64,000 nt of DNA, taken from assembly GCF_044904705.1 (NCBI RefSeq), contig NZ_JADIKL010000004.1, positions 186,001-250,000 of the forward strand. The letters run 5' to 3'. Under the pieces are notes generated by a model. That model did no database searches and had not been told where the DNA came from. It saw nothing but the letters and a program-made list of their open reading frames with translations. Source of the stretch: Rhodanobacter_A agri (GTDB lineage: Bacteria; Pseudomonadota; Gammaproteobacteria; Xanthomonadales; Rhodanobacteraceae). This document shows, in pieces, positions 15,100 to 23,714 of this stretch; position 1 is the first letter of the stretch; every line of letters starts with the position of its first letter. The translations under genes were made by a program, and so were the position numbers.

Positions 15100-16434
15100 T
15101 CAGCTTTCGTCGTGGCCAGCGGTGGGCGCCAGCAGGCGTTCGGGGCTGAAATGGCAGGCGAAGGTGGAGCCGTGGCCCGGTTCGCTCTCGATGCTCAGCC
15201 GCGCCTGGTGCAGGTTCAGCACGTGCTTGACGATGGACAGGCCCAGCCCGGTGCCGCCGGTGCCGCGCGAGCGGCTGGAGGAGACACGGTAGAAGCGTTC
15301 GGTGAGCCGTGCGAGATGGCTGGCGGGGATGCCGTAGCCGGTGTCGCTGACCGAGTACGTCGCGCCATCGTCGCTGCGCCGCCAGCGGATCGTGATGCTG
15401 CCGCCGGCCGGGGTGTAGCGCACCGCGTTGCTGACCAGGTTGGACAGCGCGCTGTGCAGGTCCTTGGGCGAGCCGAGCAGGTCGAGTCCCGCATCGGCCT
15501 CCACGGCGACGGCATGGCGGCCCTGGCTGAGCGCCTCGGCCTCCTTGCGCAAGGTAGCCAGCAGCGGCGCCATGGGCACGCGCTCGTCCTCGACGCGGTG
15601 CTGGGTTTCCAGCCGCGACAAGGTGAGCAGGTCTTCCACGATCTGGCCCATGCGCTTGGATTGCGCCCGCATCTCGCCGAGCACCGGCGCCAGCGCGGGT
15701 GCGTCTTCGGGATCGATCAGCTCGAGGTAGCCGTGGATCACGGTGAGCGGCGTGCGCAGCTCGTGCGAAACGTTGGCCACGAAGTCGCGGCGCATCTGCT
15801 CCAGCCGGGTGACATGGCTGGTGTCACGCGCCAGCAGCACTTGCTGGCGGCGGCCGAATGGCAGCAGGCTGACGCTGATCTGGCTGTCCGGCTTACCCGG
15901 CGCGATGGTGTCGTGCAGCGGTTCGCGCTCGCCGCCTTGCTGCAGCCAGCCGGCCAGCTCCGATGCCTGCAACCGCTGCCGCAGCTGCACGCCGCGGTCC
16001 TGCGGCAGGCGCAGGCCGAGCAGGGTCTCGGCGGCATGGTTGCACCAGCGCACGTGCTGGTCCTGGTCGAGCAGGACTACGGCATCGGGTAGCTGGCTGG
16101 CGGTGCGGCGCAGGTCGCGCAGATTGGAAGCGAGGCGGCGGGTACGCATCTGGAGATGATCATGACGTGGCGTGGCAGCCCTGGCGGGCGCCGGCATGAT
16201 GGATTGCGCCACATGACCGAATCGGGTCAGTAGCAAGACGATTTCCGCTACTGCGACAATCGCCACGCCTAAAACGACTCGGCCGCCGGCCAGCCAGCCC
16301 AGCAGCATGCCCGCCAGCAGGCCGGCGGCCAGCGCCACGGGCAGCGTCCAGGCGCGGCGCACAGGAGTCGTCGGATTCGGTACGGAGGTGGGCGGCATGG
16401 CGGCCAGCATCGGCAAAAGCCCGGGTCGCCGCAA
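15100..16434 (-). CDS. phoR: Phosphate regulon sensor histidine kinase PhoR
   Basis: PhoR senses phosphate limitation, through the Pst transporter, and phosphorylates PhoB. The 444-residue product has two membrane segments near residues 30-48 and 51-70, a PAS domain (about 105-210, QLPDAVVLLDQDQHVRWCN) and the HisKA box FVANVSHELRTPL with the phosphoacceptor at about H224. ATP-binding boxes follow: N (LSNLVSNAVRYTP), G1 (SDTGYGIP) and G2 (GTGGTGLGLSIVKHVL). An internal ATG 36 bases in (MPPTSVPN) is an alternative start. It begins 8 bp after the phoB stop. Confidence 0.95.
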   Translation of the reverse strand: MRRPGLLPMLAAMPPTSVPNPTTPVRRAWTLPVALAAGLLAGMLLGWLAGGRVVLGVAIVAVAEIVLLLTRFGHVAQSIMPAPARAATPRHDHLQMRTRRLASNLRDLRRTASQLPDAVVLLDQDQHVRWCNHAAETLLGLRLPQDRGVQLRQRLQASELAGWLQQGGEREPLHDTIAPGKPDSQISVSLLPFGRRQQVLLARDTSHVTRLEQMRRDFVANVSHELRTPLTVIHGYLELIDPEDAPALAPVLGEMRAQSKRMGQIVEDLLTLSRLETQHRVEDERVPMAPLLATLRKEAEALSQGRHAVAVEADAGLDLLGSPKDLHSALSNLVSNAVRYTPAGGSITIRWRRSDDGATYSVSDTGYGIPASHLARLTERFYRVSSSRSRGTGGTGLGLSIVKHVLNLHQARLSIESEPGHGSTFACHFSPERLLAPTAGHDES

Positions 16435-16442
16435 GGCGGACG

Positions 16443-17132
16443 TCAGACGCTGGCCGAGAAGCGGTAGCCGCTGCCGCGCACGGTCTGCACCATGTCATGC
16501 AATTGCCACGGTTCCAGCGTCTTGCGCAGGCGGCGGATGTGCACATCGACGGTGCGCTCTTCCACGTAGACGCTGCCGCCCCAGACGTGGTCGAGCAGCT
16601 GGGCGCGCGAATACACGCGCTCGGGGTGGGTCATGAAGAAATGCAGCAGGCGGTATTCGGTGGGGCCGATCGTCACCGCCTCATCGCCGGCGAACACGCG
16701 GTGCGCGGGGCCGTCGATGCGCAGCCGGCCCAGCTCTACCACGCCAGACCCGTCGTCGCCGTGGCTGCGGCGCAGCACCGCCTTGATCCGCGCGAGCAGC
16801 TCGCGGGTGGAGAACGGCTTCACCACGTAGTCGTCCACGCCGGCTTCCAGGCCATTGACACGATCCATCTCCTCGCCGCGCGCGGTGAGCATGATGATCG
16901 GGATTTCCCGGCTCAGCTCTTCCTTGCGCAGGCGCCGGGCCAGCTCCAGGCCGCTCATGCCGGGCAGCATCCAGTCCAGCAGGATCAGGTCGGGGACCTG
17001 TTCGGAAATGGCCAGCTGGGCGGCGCGGGCATCGGCGGCCTGCATCGCTTCCATGTCGGCTTTGCGTAGGGCGAACGCGATCATGTCGCGGATCGAGGTC
17101 TCGTCTTCGACGATCAAGATGCGTTTGTGCAC
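16443..17132 (-). CDS. phoB: Phosphate regulon response regulator PhoB
   Basis: PhoB activates phosphate-scavenging genes by binding Pho boxes. The chosen GTG start at 17132 gives 229 residues, the standard PhoB length, opening with HKRILIVEDE; an ATG 96 bases upstream would add 32 residues with no homology. The receiver has E9, D10, the phosphoacceptor D53 (LLDWMLPG) and K105 (VVKPFS). The OmpR-type winged helix covers about residues 130-229 and ends VDVHIRRLRKTLE then VRGSGYRFS. It is the first gene of phoB-phoR, with ppk1 after it. I could not recognise a convincing Pho box in the 199 bp upstream. Confidence 0.95.
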   Translation of the reverse strand: MHKRILIVEDETSIRDMIAFALRKADMEAMQAADARAAQLAISEQVPDLILLDWMLPGMSGLELARRLRKEELSREIPIIMLTARGEEMDRVNGLEAGVDDYVVKPFSTRELLARIKAVLRRSHGDDGSGVVELGRLRIDGPAHRVFAGDEAVTIGPTEYRLLHFFMTHPERVYSRAQLLDHVWGGSVYVEERTVDVHIRRLRKTLEPWQLHDMVQTVRGSGYRFSASV

Positions 17133-17331
17133 GCGGGCAGCGTCCGGTTGGCCTGTGACCGTGATATTGCAATGTAGGAATGTTACGCGGCGATGACATG
17201 AAATTTGTGTGCGCGTCCATGCACACATGAAATCATGTGGTGGTTGTGCGTTTCGCTGCGCTCGCCCCGGGGGCCGGGATCAAAAGCGGCCTTTCATTGC
17301 TGCCCTTGCCGCGAGGGTCTGAGGTCTGGCT

Positions 17332-19023
17332 TCAGTAAGCGCTTGATCCGAGGCCGAAACATAGCCGTCCCGCGCAGCGCTCGTCCTGCAGCTGTTGCGA
17401 GCCGTCCCGGGTCGCGGGGTTGTCCGGCGTGCCGATCTTGCGCTTCTGCAATTCCAGCACCAGCGGAGTGAGCTCGGCGATGCGCGCCTGGATGCGCGCG
17501 CGGGCGTAGTAGCTGAGGTCATTGCGCTTGAGCAGGCGCTTCAGCTGCTCCATCGCATCGAACGGGCGGCCGGAGTAGTAGCTGGCGTCGGCGAAGGCCT
17601 CGCCGGCGCGTTCGTCGTCGCCGGCCTTGTCGCTGGCGCGGGCGTAGGCGGCGTAGATCTCGGGCTGGTCGCTGTTTTCCAGCAGCGGACGCAGCAGTTC
17701 CGCCGCGGTGACGGCCTGCTGCTTGTCGCCGCCCTCGGTGAGCGCCGTGGCGTAGGCCAGCGCCACCGCACGGTTGCGCGGCGACTGCTGGTTGAGGTCG
17801 TGGTACAGCGCCAGGGCGTTGTCGCGCTGGCCGGCCTGTAGTTCGGCGTCTGCCAGGGCCAGTGTGAGAATCAGGCTGTCCTTGTGCGCCTTGAGCAGCG
17901 GCTGCAACTGCGTCGCCGCCTGCGCGCCGTGGCCGCTGCGGGTAAGTGCCAGCGCATAGCCGTAGCGGTTTGCCGGGGTGTCGAAGTCGGGCTGGCCCTT
18001 GAGGTTGCTGCTGTACCAGCTGGCAAGACGGACGGCGTTGCCGGACAGTACGCGCACCCGTTCGCGCATCAGCGTGTAGGTGCTCAGGCCGTCCTGGCCT
18101 GCGGTGTTACGGTCGAGCCGGATCGGCTCGCGCACGAACGGCATCGGCGCGGTGATCTGCTCCCACTGGCCTTTGAGCAAGGTGTCGCTGGAAGGGCGCA
18201 GCTTCTGTGCGGCGATCAGCGCGCCGGCGCGTGCCTTGGCGTCGGCGATGCGGTCGCTGGTGACCGGGTGGTCCTGCAGGAAGGATGGCGCGGCGCCGGC
18301 GGCGCCGGCGCTCATCACGTCTTCCATATGCCCGAAGAACGCAGCCATCGCGTTGGGATCGAAGCTGGCGTTGGCCAGGGTCTGGATGCCGGCACGGTCG
18401 GCTTCGATCTCGTCCTTGCGGGTGAAGTTGATCTGTTTCTGCGCGAGCAGGCCCTGGCCGCCGGCGAGTACCGCTATCGGCGCGTCGCCGGCACTGCGGC
18501 CGCCGGTCGCGCCGGCGGCGATCGCGCCCAGCAGTACCAGCGCCATCAACGGAGCGTCCTTCTTCGAGGCCTCGAACGCGCGTTGCAGGTGGTTCTGGGT
18601 GATGTGGCCGATCTCGTGGGCGATCACGCCGGCCAGTTCGTTCTCGTTGCGGGTGATCGTGATCAGGCCCGAGTTCACCGCGATGTAGCCGCCCGGCGCG
18701 GCGAAGGCGTTGATCTCGTCGTCCTTGACGATGAAGAACGCGAAGTGGTCGCGTGGCTTGGCGCAGGCGGCCACCAGCCGGAAGCCGAGATCGTTGATGT
18801 AGTCGTCCAGCAGCGGGTCGTCCACCACCATGTCCAGCGCACGCATCTGGCGCAGCATCGCGGCGCCGTAGTCCTGCGCCTCCTGCGGCGAGATCAGCGC
18901 GTTGGCCGAGCTGCCGAGGTCGGGCAGGCGCACGTTGTCCTGCGCCCCGGCGGCGAAGGCGAGGCCGGCGAGGATCAAGGCGGTCAGCAGGCGCTTGGCA
19001 GGGCGTCGTGGCGACATGGGCAT
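17332..19023 (-). CDS. bepA: M48 metalloprotease/chaperone BepA (YfgC) with TPRs
   Basis: BepA is a periplasmic zinc protease and chaperone that helps assemble LptD and clears stalled outer-membrane proteins. From the ATG at 19023 the product is 563 residues, with a signal peptide (RRPAKRLLTALILAGLAFAAGA). The M48 domain has zinc site HEIGH at residues 136-140 and the third ligand in DEIEADRAGI near residue 200. TPR-like helices then run from about residue 330 to 520 (ALADAELQAGQRDNALALYHDLNQQSP). An alternative ATG lies six bases further in, and a longer frame runs back into a repeat element. The 199-bp gap to phoB on its downstream side holds no gene. Confidence 0.92.
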   Translation of the reverse strand: MPMSPRRPAKRLLTALILAGLAFAAGAQDNVRLPDLGSSANALISPQEAQDYGAAMLRQMRALDMVVDDPLLDDYINDLGFRLVAACAKPRDHFAFFIVKDDEINAFAAPGGYIAVNSGLITITRNENELAGVIAHEIGHITQNHLQRAFEASKKDAPLMALVLLGAIAAGATGGRSAGDAPIAVLAGGQGLLAQKQINFTRKDEIEADRAGIQTLANASFDPNAMAAFFGHMEDVMSAGAAGAAPSFLQDHPVTSDRIADAKARAGALIAAQKLRPSSDTLLKGQWEQITAPMPFVREPIRLDRNTAGQDGLSTYTLMRERVRVLSGNAVRLASWYSSNLKGQPDFDTPANRYGYALALTRSGHGAQAATQLQPLLKAHKDSLILTLALADAELQAGQRDNALALYHDLNQQSPRNRAVALAYATALTEGGDKQQAVTAAELLRPLLENSDQPEIYAAYARASDKAGDDERAGEAFADASYYSGRPFDAMEQLKRLLKRNDLSYYARARIQARIAELTPLVLELQKRKIGTPDNPATRDGSQQLQDERCAGRLCFGLGSSAY

Positions 19024-19044
19024 GGGTTTGGGCGACAATGGGCG

Positions 19045-19102
19045 GTTGTTGCGATCATCCATGGTCGCAGGGATCAAACGGGCGGCCATCCATGGCCGCA
19101 CT
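19045..19102 (-). repeat. Dispersed repeat with alternative tail, at bepA 5-prime end
   Basis: Read on the minus strand this is AGTGCGGCCATGGATGGCC, then GCCCGTTTGATCC, GCGACCATGG and GATCGCAACAAC. It matches 7096-7151 almost base for base apart from a 4-base core change. It lies 22 bp upstream of the bepA start and carries an in-frame ATG that creates a spurious longer bepA frame. It sits in the 165-bp divergent gap to grxC, so it lies in or near both promoters. Confidence 0.75.
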
Positions 19103-19188
19103 GTTCATTATTCAGTTGACCGTTGGCCTGAGTGCTTGTTCCTTGGCTTGTTGCCCTTATGTTGGGCGCAGGCAACCGGAGTTACGTG

Positions 19189-19452
19189 ATGTCCAAGATC
19201 GAAGTCTATTCCACCGCGGTCTGCCCGTACTGCGTGGCGGCGAAGAACCTGCTCAAGGCCAAGGGCCTGAGCTGGGAAGACATCCGCGTGGATACCGACC
19301 CGGCGCAGCGCGACGCCATGCTGGCGCGCAGCGGCGGTCGCCGCACCGTGCCGCAGATCTTCATCAACGACCAGCTGGTCGGCGGCTACGACGACCTGGT
19401 GGCTGCCGAGCGCAGCGGCAAGCTGGCCGAACTGCTGGGCGAAGCCGCATGA
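19189..19452 (+). CDS. grxC: Glutaredoxin 3
   Basis: This small cytoplasmic thiol oxidoreductase reduces disulfides and mixed glutathione disulfides using glutathione. The 87-residue product has the active site CPYC at residues 12-15, the TVPQIFI cis-proline stretch and the GGYDDL glutathione-binding turn, all as in GrxC. The start at 19189 is chosen because it gives normal length. Its stop overlaps the start of the next gene in the ATGA form, so the two are translationally coupled, which suggests they share a thiol-redox role. Confidence 0.93.
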   Translation: MSKIEVYSTAVCPYCVAAKNLLKAKGLSWEDIRVDTDPAQRDAMLARSGGRRTVPQIFINDQLVGGYDDLVAAERSGKLAELLGEAA

Positions 19453-19850
19453 GCGACGGGCAGGGTGGCGAAAAGGACCGCGTGGCCGAGTTCACCGCGT
19501 TCCGCCAGCGCATGAACGAGCGCATCCTGGCGGAGGACAACCAGGTGGTGCGGCGCTTCTTCGCGCTGGACACGCAGACCTACAAGCCCGGCGCGCTGGA
19601 CGTGAAGACCAAAGAGCTGCTCGGTCTGGTCGCCTCGATGGTGCTGCGCTGCGACGATTGCATCAGCTATCACGTGGCGCAGTGCAAGGAGGCCGGCGTC
19701 AACCGCGAGGAATTTTTCGAAACCTTCAGCGTGGGCCTGGTGGTGGGCGGTTCCATCGTGATCCCGCACCTGCGCCGTGCGGTGGATTTCCTCGACCGGC
19801 TGGAAGCCGGCGAGGCCGGTTCGGCCGACAACTGCGCCGACCACGCCTGA
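19449..19850 (+). CDS. AhpD/carboxymuconolactone decarboxylase family protein
   Basis: The 133-residue product belongs to the CMD fold. In AhpD-like members a CxxC and a nearby histidine form a thiol peroxidase site; here the motif is LRCDDCISYHVAQC, residues about 59-72, which keeps both cysteines and the histidine. It is therefore more likely a redox enzyme than a ring-opening decarboxylase. It begins inside the last codons of grxC (ATGA overlap), so glutaredoxin could be its electron donor; that is inference. The first 30 residues are charged and not part of the core. Confidence 0.85.
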   Translation: MSDGQGGEKDRVAEFTAFRQRMNERILAEDNQVVRRFFALDTQTYKPGALDVKTKELLGLVASMVLRCDDCISYHVAQCKEAGVNREEFFETFSVGLVVGGSIVIPHLRRAVDFLDRLEAGEAGSADNCADHA

Positions 19851-20052
19851 CGCCGCCACCCTCCTGTCTCGTCAGGGAAAAGGTTGGGGTATGCGAGTTA
19901 TCGCAACGCTCCGTGCGAGGATTTTCAACGCCTTGCGCCAGCCTGCGGCTGTTCGCTGCCGTACGGATCGGCGATAATTACGGGGTTATCGATCCCGCTG
20001 CGCCCCTCTCCCGGCGCCGATCGACGGTTTCATTCCCCAAGGAGTTTCCCCC

Positions 20053-21066
20053 ATGAGCAAGACCATCGCGGTGATCCCGGGCGACGGTATCGGCCCGGAG
20101 ATCATGACCGCCACGCTGCGTGTGCTCGACGCGCTGGATTGCGGCCTGAAATACGACTTCGTCGACGCCGGCATGGTGGCGCTGGAGAAGCACGGCGACC
20201 TGCTGCCCAAGGCCACGCTGGACAAGATCGGCGAGCACCAGGTGGCGTTGAAGGGCCCGCTGACCACGCCGATCGGCGGCGGCTTCACCTCGATCAACGT
20301 CACCTTGCGCCGCCACTTCGACCTGTACGCCAACGTGCGTCCGGCGGTGAGCTTCCCCGGCACCAAGGCGCGCTTCGACAACATCGACATCATCACGGTG
20401 CGCGAAAACACCGAAGGCGCCTATCTGTCCGAGGGGCAGACCGTGTCTGAGGACGGCGAAACCGCGATCTCGATGATCCGCAACACCCGCAAGGGTTCCA
20501 GCCGCATCGTGCGCTACGCCTTCGAGCTGGCGGTGAAGAAGGGCCGCAAGAAAGTCACCGCCGTGCACAAGGCCAACATCATCAAGACCGCCTCGGGCCT
20601 GTTCCTCAACGTGGCGCGCGAGATCGCCAAGGAATACCCGCAGATCGAGTTCAACGAGATGATCGTGGACAACACCTGCATGCAGCTGGTGATGAAGCCC
20701 GAGCAGTTCGACGTGATCGTCACCACCAACCTGTTCGGCGACATCCTCTCCGACCTGTGCGCCGGCCTGGTCGGCGGCCTGGGCCTGGCGCCGGGCGACA
20801 ACATCGGCGAGCACGCGGCGATCTTCGAGGCCGTGCACGGCTCGGCGCCCGACATCGCCGGCAAGGGCATCGCCAACCCCTGCGCGCTGCTGCTGGCCGC
20901 GGCCGACATGCTCGACCACCTCGGCATGGTGGACAAGGGCGACAAGCTGCGTGCCGCGATCCGCGACACCATGACCCACGACCGCGACAGCGTGACGCCG
21001 GATCTCGGCGGCAAGGGCAGCACCGCGAGCTTCGGCGAGGCGATCGCGAAGCGCGTCCAGGGCTGA
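20053..21066 (+). CDS. NAD-dependent isocitrate dehydrogenase
   Basis: The enzyme oxidises isocitrate to 2-oxoglutarate in the TCA cycle. The 337-residue product shows the beta-decarboxylating dehydrogenase pattern: IPGDGIGPEI at residues 8-17, substrate loop RENTEGAYLSEGQ near 117, HKANIIKTASGLFL near 174 and the metal aspartates in VTTNLFGDILSDLCAGLVGG near 226. Its short length and cofactor loop fit the NAD-type enzymes known from Xanthomonas; homoisocitrate or isopropylmalate dehydrogenase is less likely given the RENTEGAYL loop. A ribosome binding site, AAGGAG, lies about 10 bases before the ATG. A terminator follows at 21088. Confidence 0.88.
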   Translation: MSKTIAVIPGDGIGPEIMTATLRVLDALDCGLKYDFVDAGMVALEKHGDLLPKATLDKIGEHQVALKGPLTTPIGGGFTSINVTLRRHFDLYANVRPAVSFPGTKARFDNIDIITVRENTEGAYLSEGQTVSEDGETAISMIRNTRKGSSRIVRYAFELAVKKGRKKVTAVHKANIIKTASGLFLNVAREIAKEYPQIEFNEMIVDNTCMQLVMKPEQFDVIVTTNLFGDILSDLCAGLVGGLGLAPGDNIGEHAAIFEAVHGSAPDIAGKGIANPCALLLAAADMLDHLGMVDKGDKLRAAIRDTMTHDRDSVTPDLGGKGSTASFGEAIAKRVQG

Positions 21067-21087
21067 GCTCCCGCGTGATCGACACGC

Positions 21088-21120
21088 AAGGCCGCGGCAT
21101 CGTCCGCGGCCTTGTCGTTT
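21088..21120 (+). terminator. Terminator of isocitrate dehydrogenase
   Basis: AAGGCCGCGG and CCGCGGCCTT pair over ten bases with a six-base loop (CATCGT). The stem is followed by GTCGTTT, a short T-run. It starts 22 bp after the stop codon. Confidence 0.8.
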
Positions 21121-21190
21121 CCGGATAGCGCGGAACGGTTGCTAGCATGGGCGTCCCGGGCCCGCCGACACGACTCGCGCAGACCATCCT

Positions 21191-22339
21191 ATGGACATCT
21201 CGTTCTGGGTTTTCGTCTACATCGCCGCCGCTGTGCAAGCGGCGCTGCTGGCGCTGGCGCTGTGGCGCCGGCAGACCAATCGCGAGGCGAACCGCCTGCT
21301 TGCCGTGTGGGTGGCGTTGGCCGGCATCGACCTGGCGGTGAAGGCGGGCTACTGGCACACACTCGCGCCGGAATGGTTCCGCGCCTATCGCTTCGTGGCG
21401 CTGTTCCCGTTCCTCTACGGCAGTTTGTTCTTCCTCTACGTGCGGGCGCTGACCCGGGGGCTGGGATTCCGCTGGCGCGACCTGCGGCACCTGCTCGGTT
21501 TTGCCGCGATGCTGCTCGCCACCGCGCCCGTACTGCTGGGGAGCACGGCGCGACTGCAGGCGATGTCGGCGAGCTGGATCGCCGGCGAGCGGGCGATCGG
21601 CTCCTGGTTCGACCTCACCCTGTTCGTCTACAGCCTGTCCTATGTGGCGGCGGCGCTGGTCCGGGTGCACCGCTACCGCCGTGGCCTGCGCGAGCGTCGT
21701 TCCGACGCCGACCGCCTGTCGCTGCGCTGGATCGACACCATGGCGGCGTGCCAGCTCGTGATCTGGTGCATCGCCATCGTGCAGGCCCTGGTGTACTTGC
21801 CGATCCTCAATTACGGCCTGCTGTTCGGCGCCATCGCAGGGTGGATCTGCGTGATGGGCTGGTTCAGCCTGAACCAGTCGCCGGTGGCGGTCGAGCCCGA
21901 GGCTGCCCCGGCGGACGAGGGCAGCGGAGCAGCGACCCCGGCAGCCGAACCGGACGACGCCCGCTACGATGATGTCGCGACGCGCCTGACACAGCTGATG
22001 GACGGTGCCGCGCCGCTTTACCTGGAGCCGGCGCTGACCATCGGCCAGGTGGCGAAGCGCAGCGGTTACCCCGAATACCTGGTGTCCGCGGTGATCAACC
22101 GCCGCTTCGGCGGCACGTTCTGGGACTACATCAACCGGCTGCGCGTGGAAGCGGCCCGCGCCCGCCTCGCCGACACTGGCGACACGCGCACCATCCTCGA
22201 CATCGCCTACGCCTGCGGCTTCACCTCCAAGTCCACCTTCAATGCCGCCTTCAAGCGGCAGGTCGGCGAGACGCCCAGCGGCTATCGCAAGGCGGCCCAG
22301 CCGCTCACAGGCGCGGCTGGCGACGCAGGGCGGCGATGA
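21191..22339 (+). CDS. Membrane-anchored AraC-family regulator
   Basis: The 382-residue product joins a membrane domain of about six segments (residues 3-22, 35-52, 62-83, 97-118, 133-155, 178-220) to a C-terminal AraC/XylS DNA-binding domain (about 270-370). The DNA-binding part contains LTIGQVAKRSGYPEYLVSAVIN and the second helix-turn-helix IAYACGFTSKSTFNAAFKRQ. The linker (220-255) is rich in Ala, Glu and Pro. Such proteins are thought to read a membrane or lipid signal directly; the ligand here is unknown. The last 35 bases overlap the convergent end of the serine hydrolase gene, a candidate target. Confidence 0.85.
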   Translation: MDISFWVFVYIAAAVQAALLALALWRRQTNREANRLLAVWVALAGIDLAVKAGYWHTLAPEWFRAYRFVALFPFLYGSLFFLYVRALTRGLGFRWRDLRHLLGFAAMLLATAPVLLGSTARLQAMSASWIAGERAIGSWFDLTLFVYSLSYVAAALVRVHRYRRGLRERRSDADRLSLRWIDTMAACQLVIWCIAIVQALVYLPILNYGLLFGAIAGWICVMGWFSLNQSPVAVEPEAAPADEGSGAATPAAEPDDARYDDVATRLTQLMDGAAPLYLEPALTIGQVAKRSGYPEYLVSAVINRRFGGTFWDYINRLRVEAARARLADTGDTRTILDIAYACGFTSKSTFNAAFKRQVGETPSGYRKAAQPLTGAAGDAGRR

Positions 22340-23714
22340 CCGCCGCCACCAGGTCGCCGGTGTCGTCGCCGTAGTCCAGCGAGATGCCCATGCGCACCAC
22401 CACCAGCCGTTCGGACGGCACGATCACCACGTACTGCCCGAACGCGCCGCGCGCGTAGTACATGTCCTTCGGCAGCTGCGGCATGCCCCAGGGCGCACTC
22501 CACACCGGCACTCTGGTGTCGTTTTTGATGTTCAGCCAGAAGCCCGCGCCGTAGCCGGTGTCCAGTGTCTGCGAGTGGCTGTAGGCCACCCAGCCTGCGG
22601 GCAGAATGCGCTGGCCGCCAACGACGCCGTCGTCGAGGTAGAGCTGGCCGAAACGGGCGAAATCGCGCGCCGTGCCGTAGCTGCCGCTGGCGCCGATCAG
22701 GCTGCCGTCGGCATCGGCCTGGATCACCGTGTGCGCCATGCCCAGCGGTGCGAACAGCTCGCGCTGTGCGAAGCGCTCGGCATCCACGGCGCTGCCGCCG
22801 GCGGCATCGGTGACCATGCGGCCGAGCAGCACGTAGCCCAGGTTGCTATAGCCCCACACGGTGCCGGGCGCGCGGGCCAGCGGCATGTGCGCGGCGTAAG
22901 CGGCCATGTCGCGCTCCAGGAAGGTCATCCGCGTCAGCGGGTTCAGCGCGCCGCCGGTTTCGTCGAACGGCAGGCCGCTGTCCATGCGCAGCAACTGATC
23001 GATGGTGATCGCGCGGCGCGGGTCGCCGGGCGACTGCCATCCGGCAACCGGCGCGACCTGCGGCAACTGCAGCCTGCCTTCGCGCACGAGGATGCCGATC
23101 AGCGCGCTGGTCAGCGACTTGGTCAGCGAATGCGCCCAGATCGGCGTGTCCGGCCCGTAACCGGGCGCGTAGCGCTCGGCGATCAGCCGGCCATCGTGCA
23201 GCACCACGATGGCCTTGGTATTGCGCGGATGTGCGGGGTCGGGTTCGGCGAAGGCGCGCTCCAGCGCGCGCTGGATGGCGGGGTCGTCCGATGCGACAAG
23301 GCGGTCCGGGAACGGGCTGGCGATGGGAGAAGGCGTGTAGCCGGCAGCCTCGGGCACCGCGCCGTCGCCGTGCATCAGCAGGCAACCCAGTCCCGGACGG
23401 AACACGGCGCGCGCATCGAAACCCCCGAGCACGCTGGTGCGTACTTCGTCGTGCGCGCGGTCCACCTGCCAGCGAACCGCCCAACCGATACCGCGCATCA
23501 GCGGCGCATGCTGCTCGCGAAACACCTGCCCGGGATCGACGCGGCTGACGTATACGGCGTCGCACAGCCCCTGGCTGACCGAGCCGCTGGCGACGAGCAG
23601 CAGGGGCTTGCCCGCCGTGCACAGCCAGGCGGCGCCTGCGAGCACGATGGCCAGCAGCAGGCCCAGGACGATTTTGAGGATGCGTGCAGTCATCGGATGC
23701 TTCCTTCGCTTCAT
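22305..23714 (-). CDS. Serine hydrolase, class C beta-lactamase fold
   Basis: The 469-residue product has an N-terminal membrane segment or uncleaved signal (ILKIVLGLLLAIVLAGAAWLC). A beta-lactamase/esterase domain follows (about residues 150-460). The catalytic serine-lysine is in SLTKSLTSALIG near residue 200, the tyrosine motif is YSNLGY near 296 and a third motif lies around ARGAFGQYVVIVP. The family covers peptidases and esterases as well as beta-lactamases, and I see no reason to infer drug resistance. The start MKRRKHP at 23714 makes an ATGA overlap with the upstream gene; a second ATG at 23693 is possible. It overlaps the convergent araC gene by 35 bp. Confidence 0.85.
   Translation of the reverse strand: MKRRKHPMTARILKIVLGLLLAIVLAGAAWLCTAGKPLLLVASGSVSQGLCDAVYVSRVDPGQVFREQHAPLMRGIGWAVRWQVDRAHDEVRTSVLGGFDARAVFRPGLGCLLMHGDGAVPEAAGYTPSPIASPFPDRLVASDDPAIQRALERAFAEPDPAHPRNTKAIVVLHDGRLIAERYAPGYGPDTPIWAHSLTKSLTSALIGILVREGRLQLPQVAPVAGWQSPGDPRRAITIDQLLRMDSGLPFDETGGALNPLTRMTFLERDMAAYAAHMPLARAPGTVWGYSNLGYVLLGRMVTDAAGGSAVDAERFAQRELFAPLGMAHTVIQADADGSLIGASGSYGTARDFARFGQLYLDDGVVGGQRILPAGWVAYSHSQTLDTGYGAGFWLNIKNDTRVPVWSAPWGMPQLPKDMYYARGAFGQYVVIVPSERLVVVRMGISLDYGDDTGDLVAAVIAALRRQPRL

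Noticed and set aside
17133..17331. Possible Pho box upstream of phoB
   Set aside because: No pair of CTGTCAT-like heptamers with proper spacing could be found. A lone TTTCATGTCAT on the minus strand is not enough.
22305..23714. Serine hydrolase as a beta-lactamase resistance gene
   Set aside because: The fold is shared with esterases and peptidases, the protein has an extra N-terminal membrane part, and its pairing with a DUF2306 gene gives no link to drug resistance.
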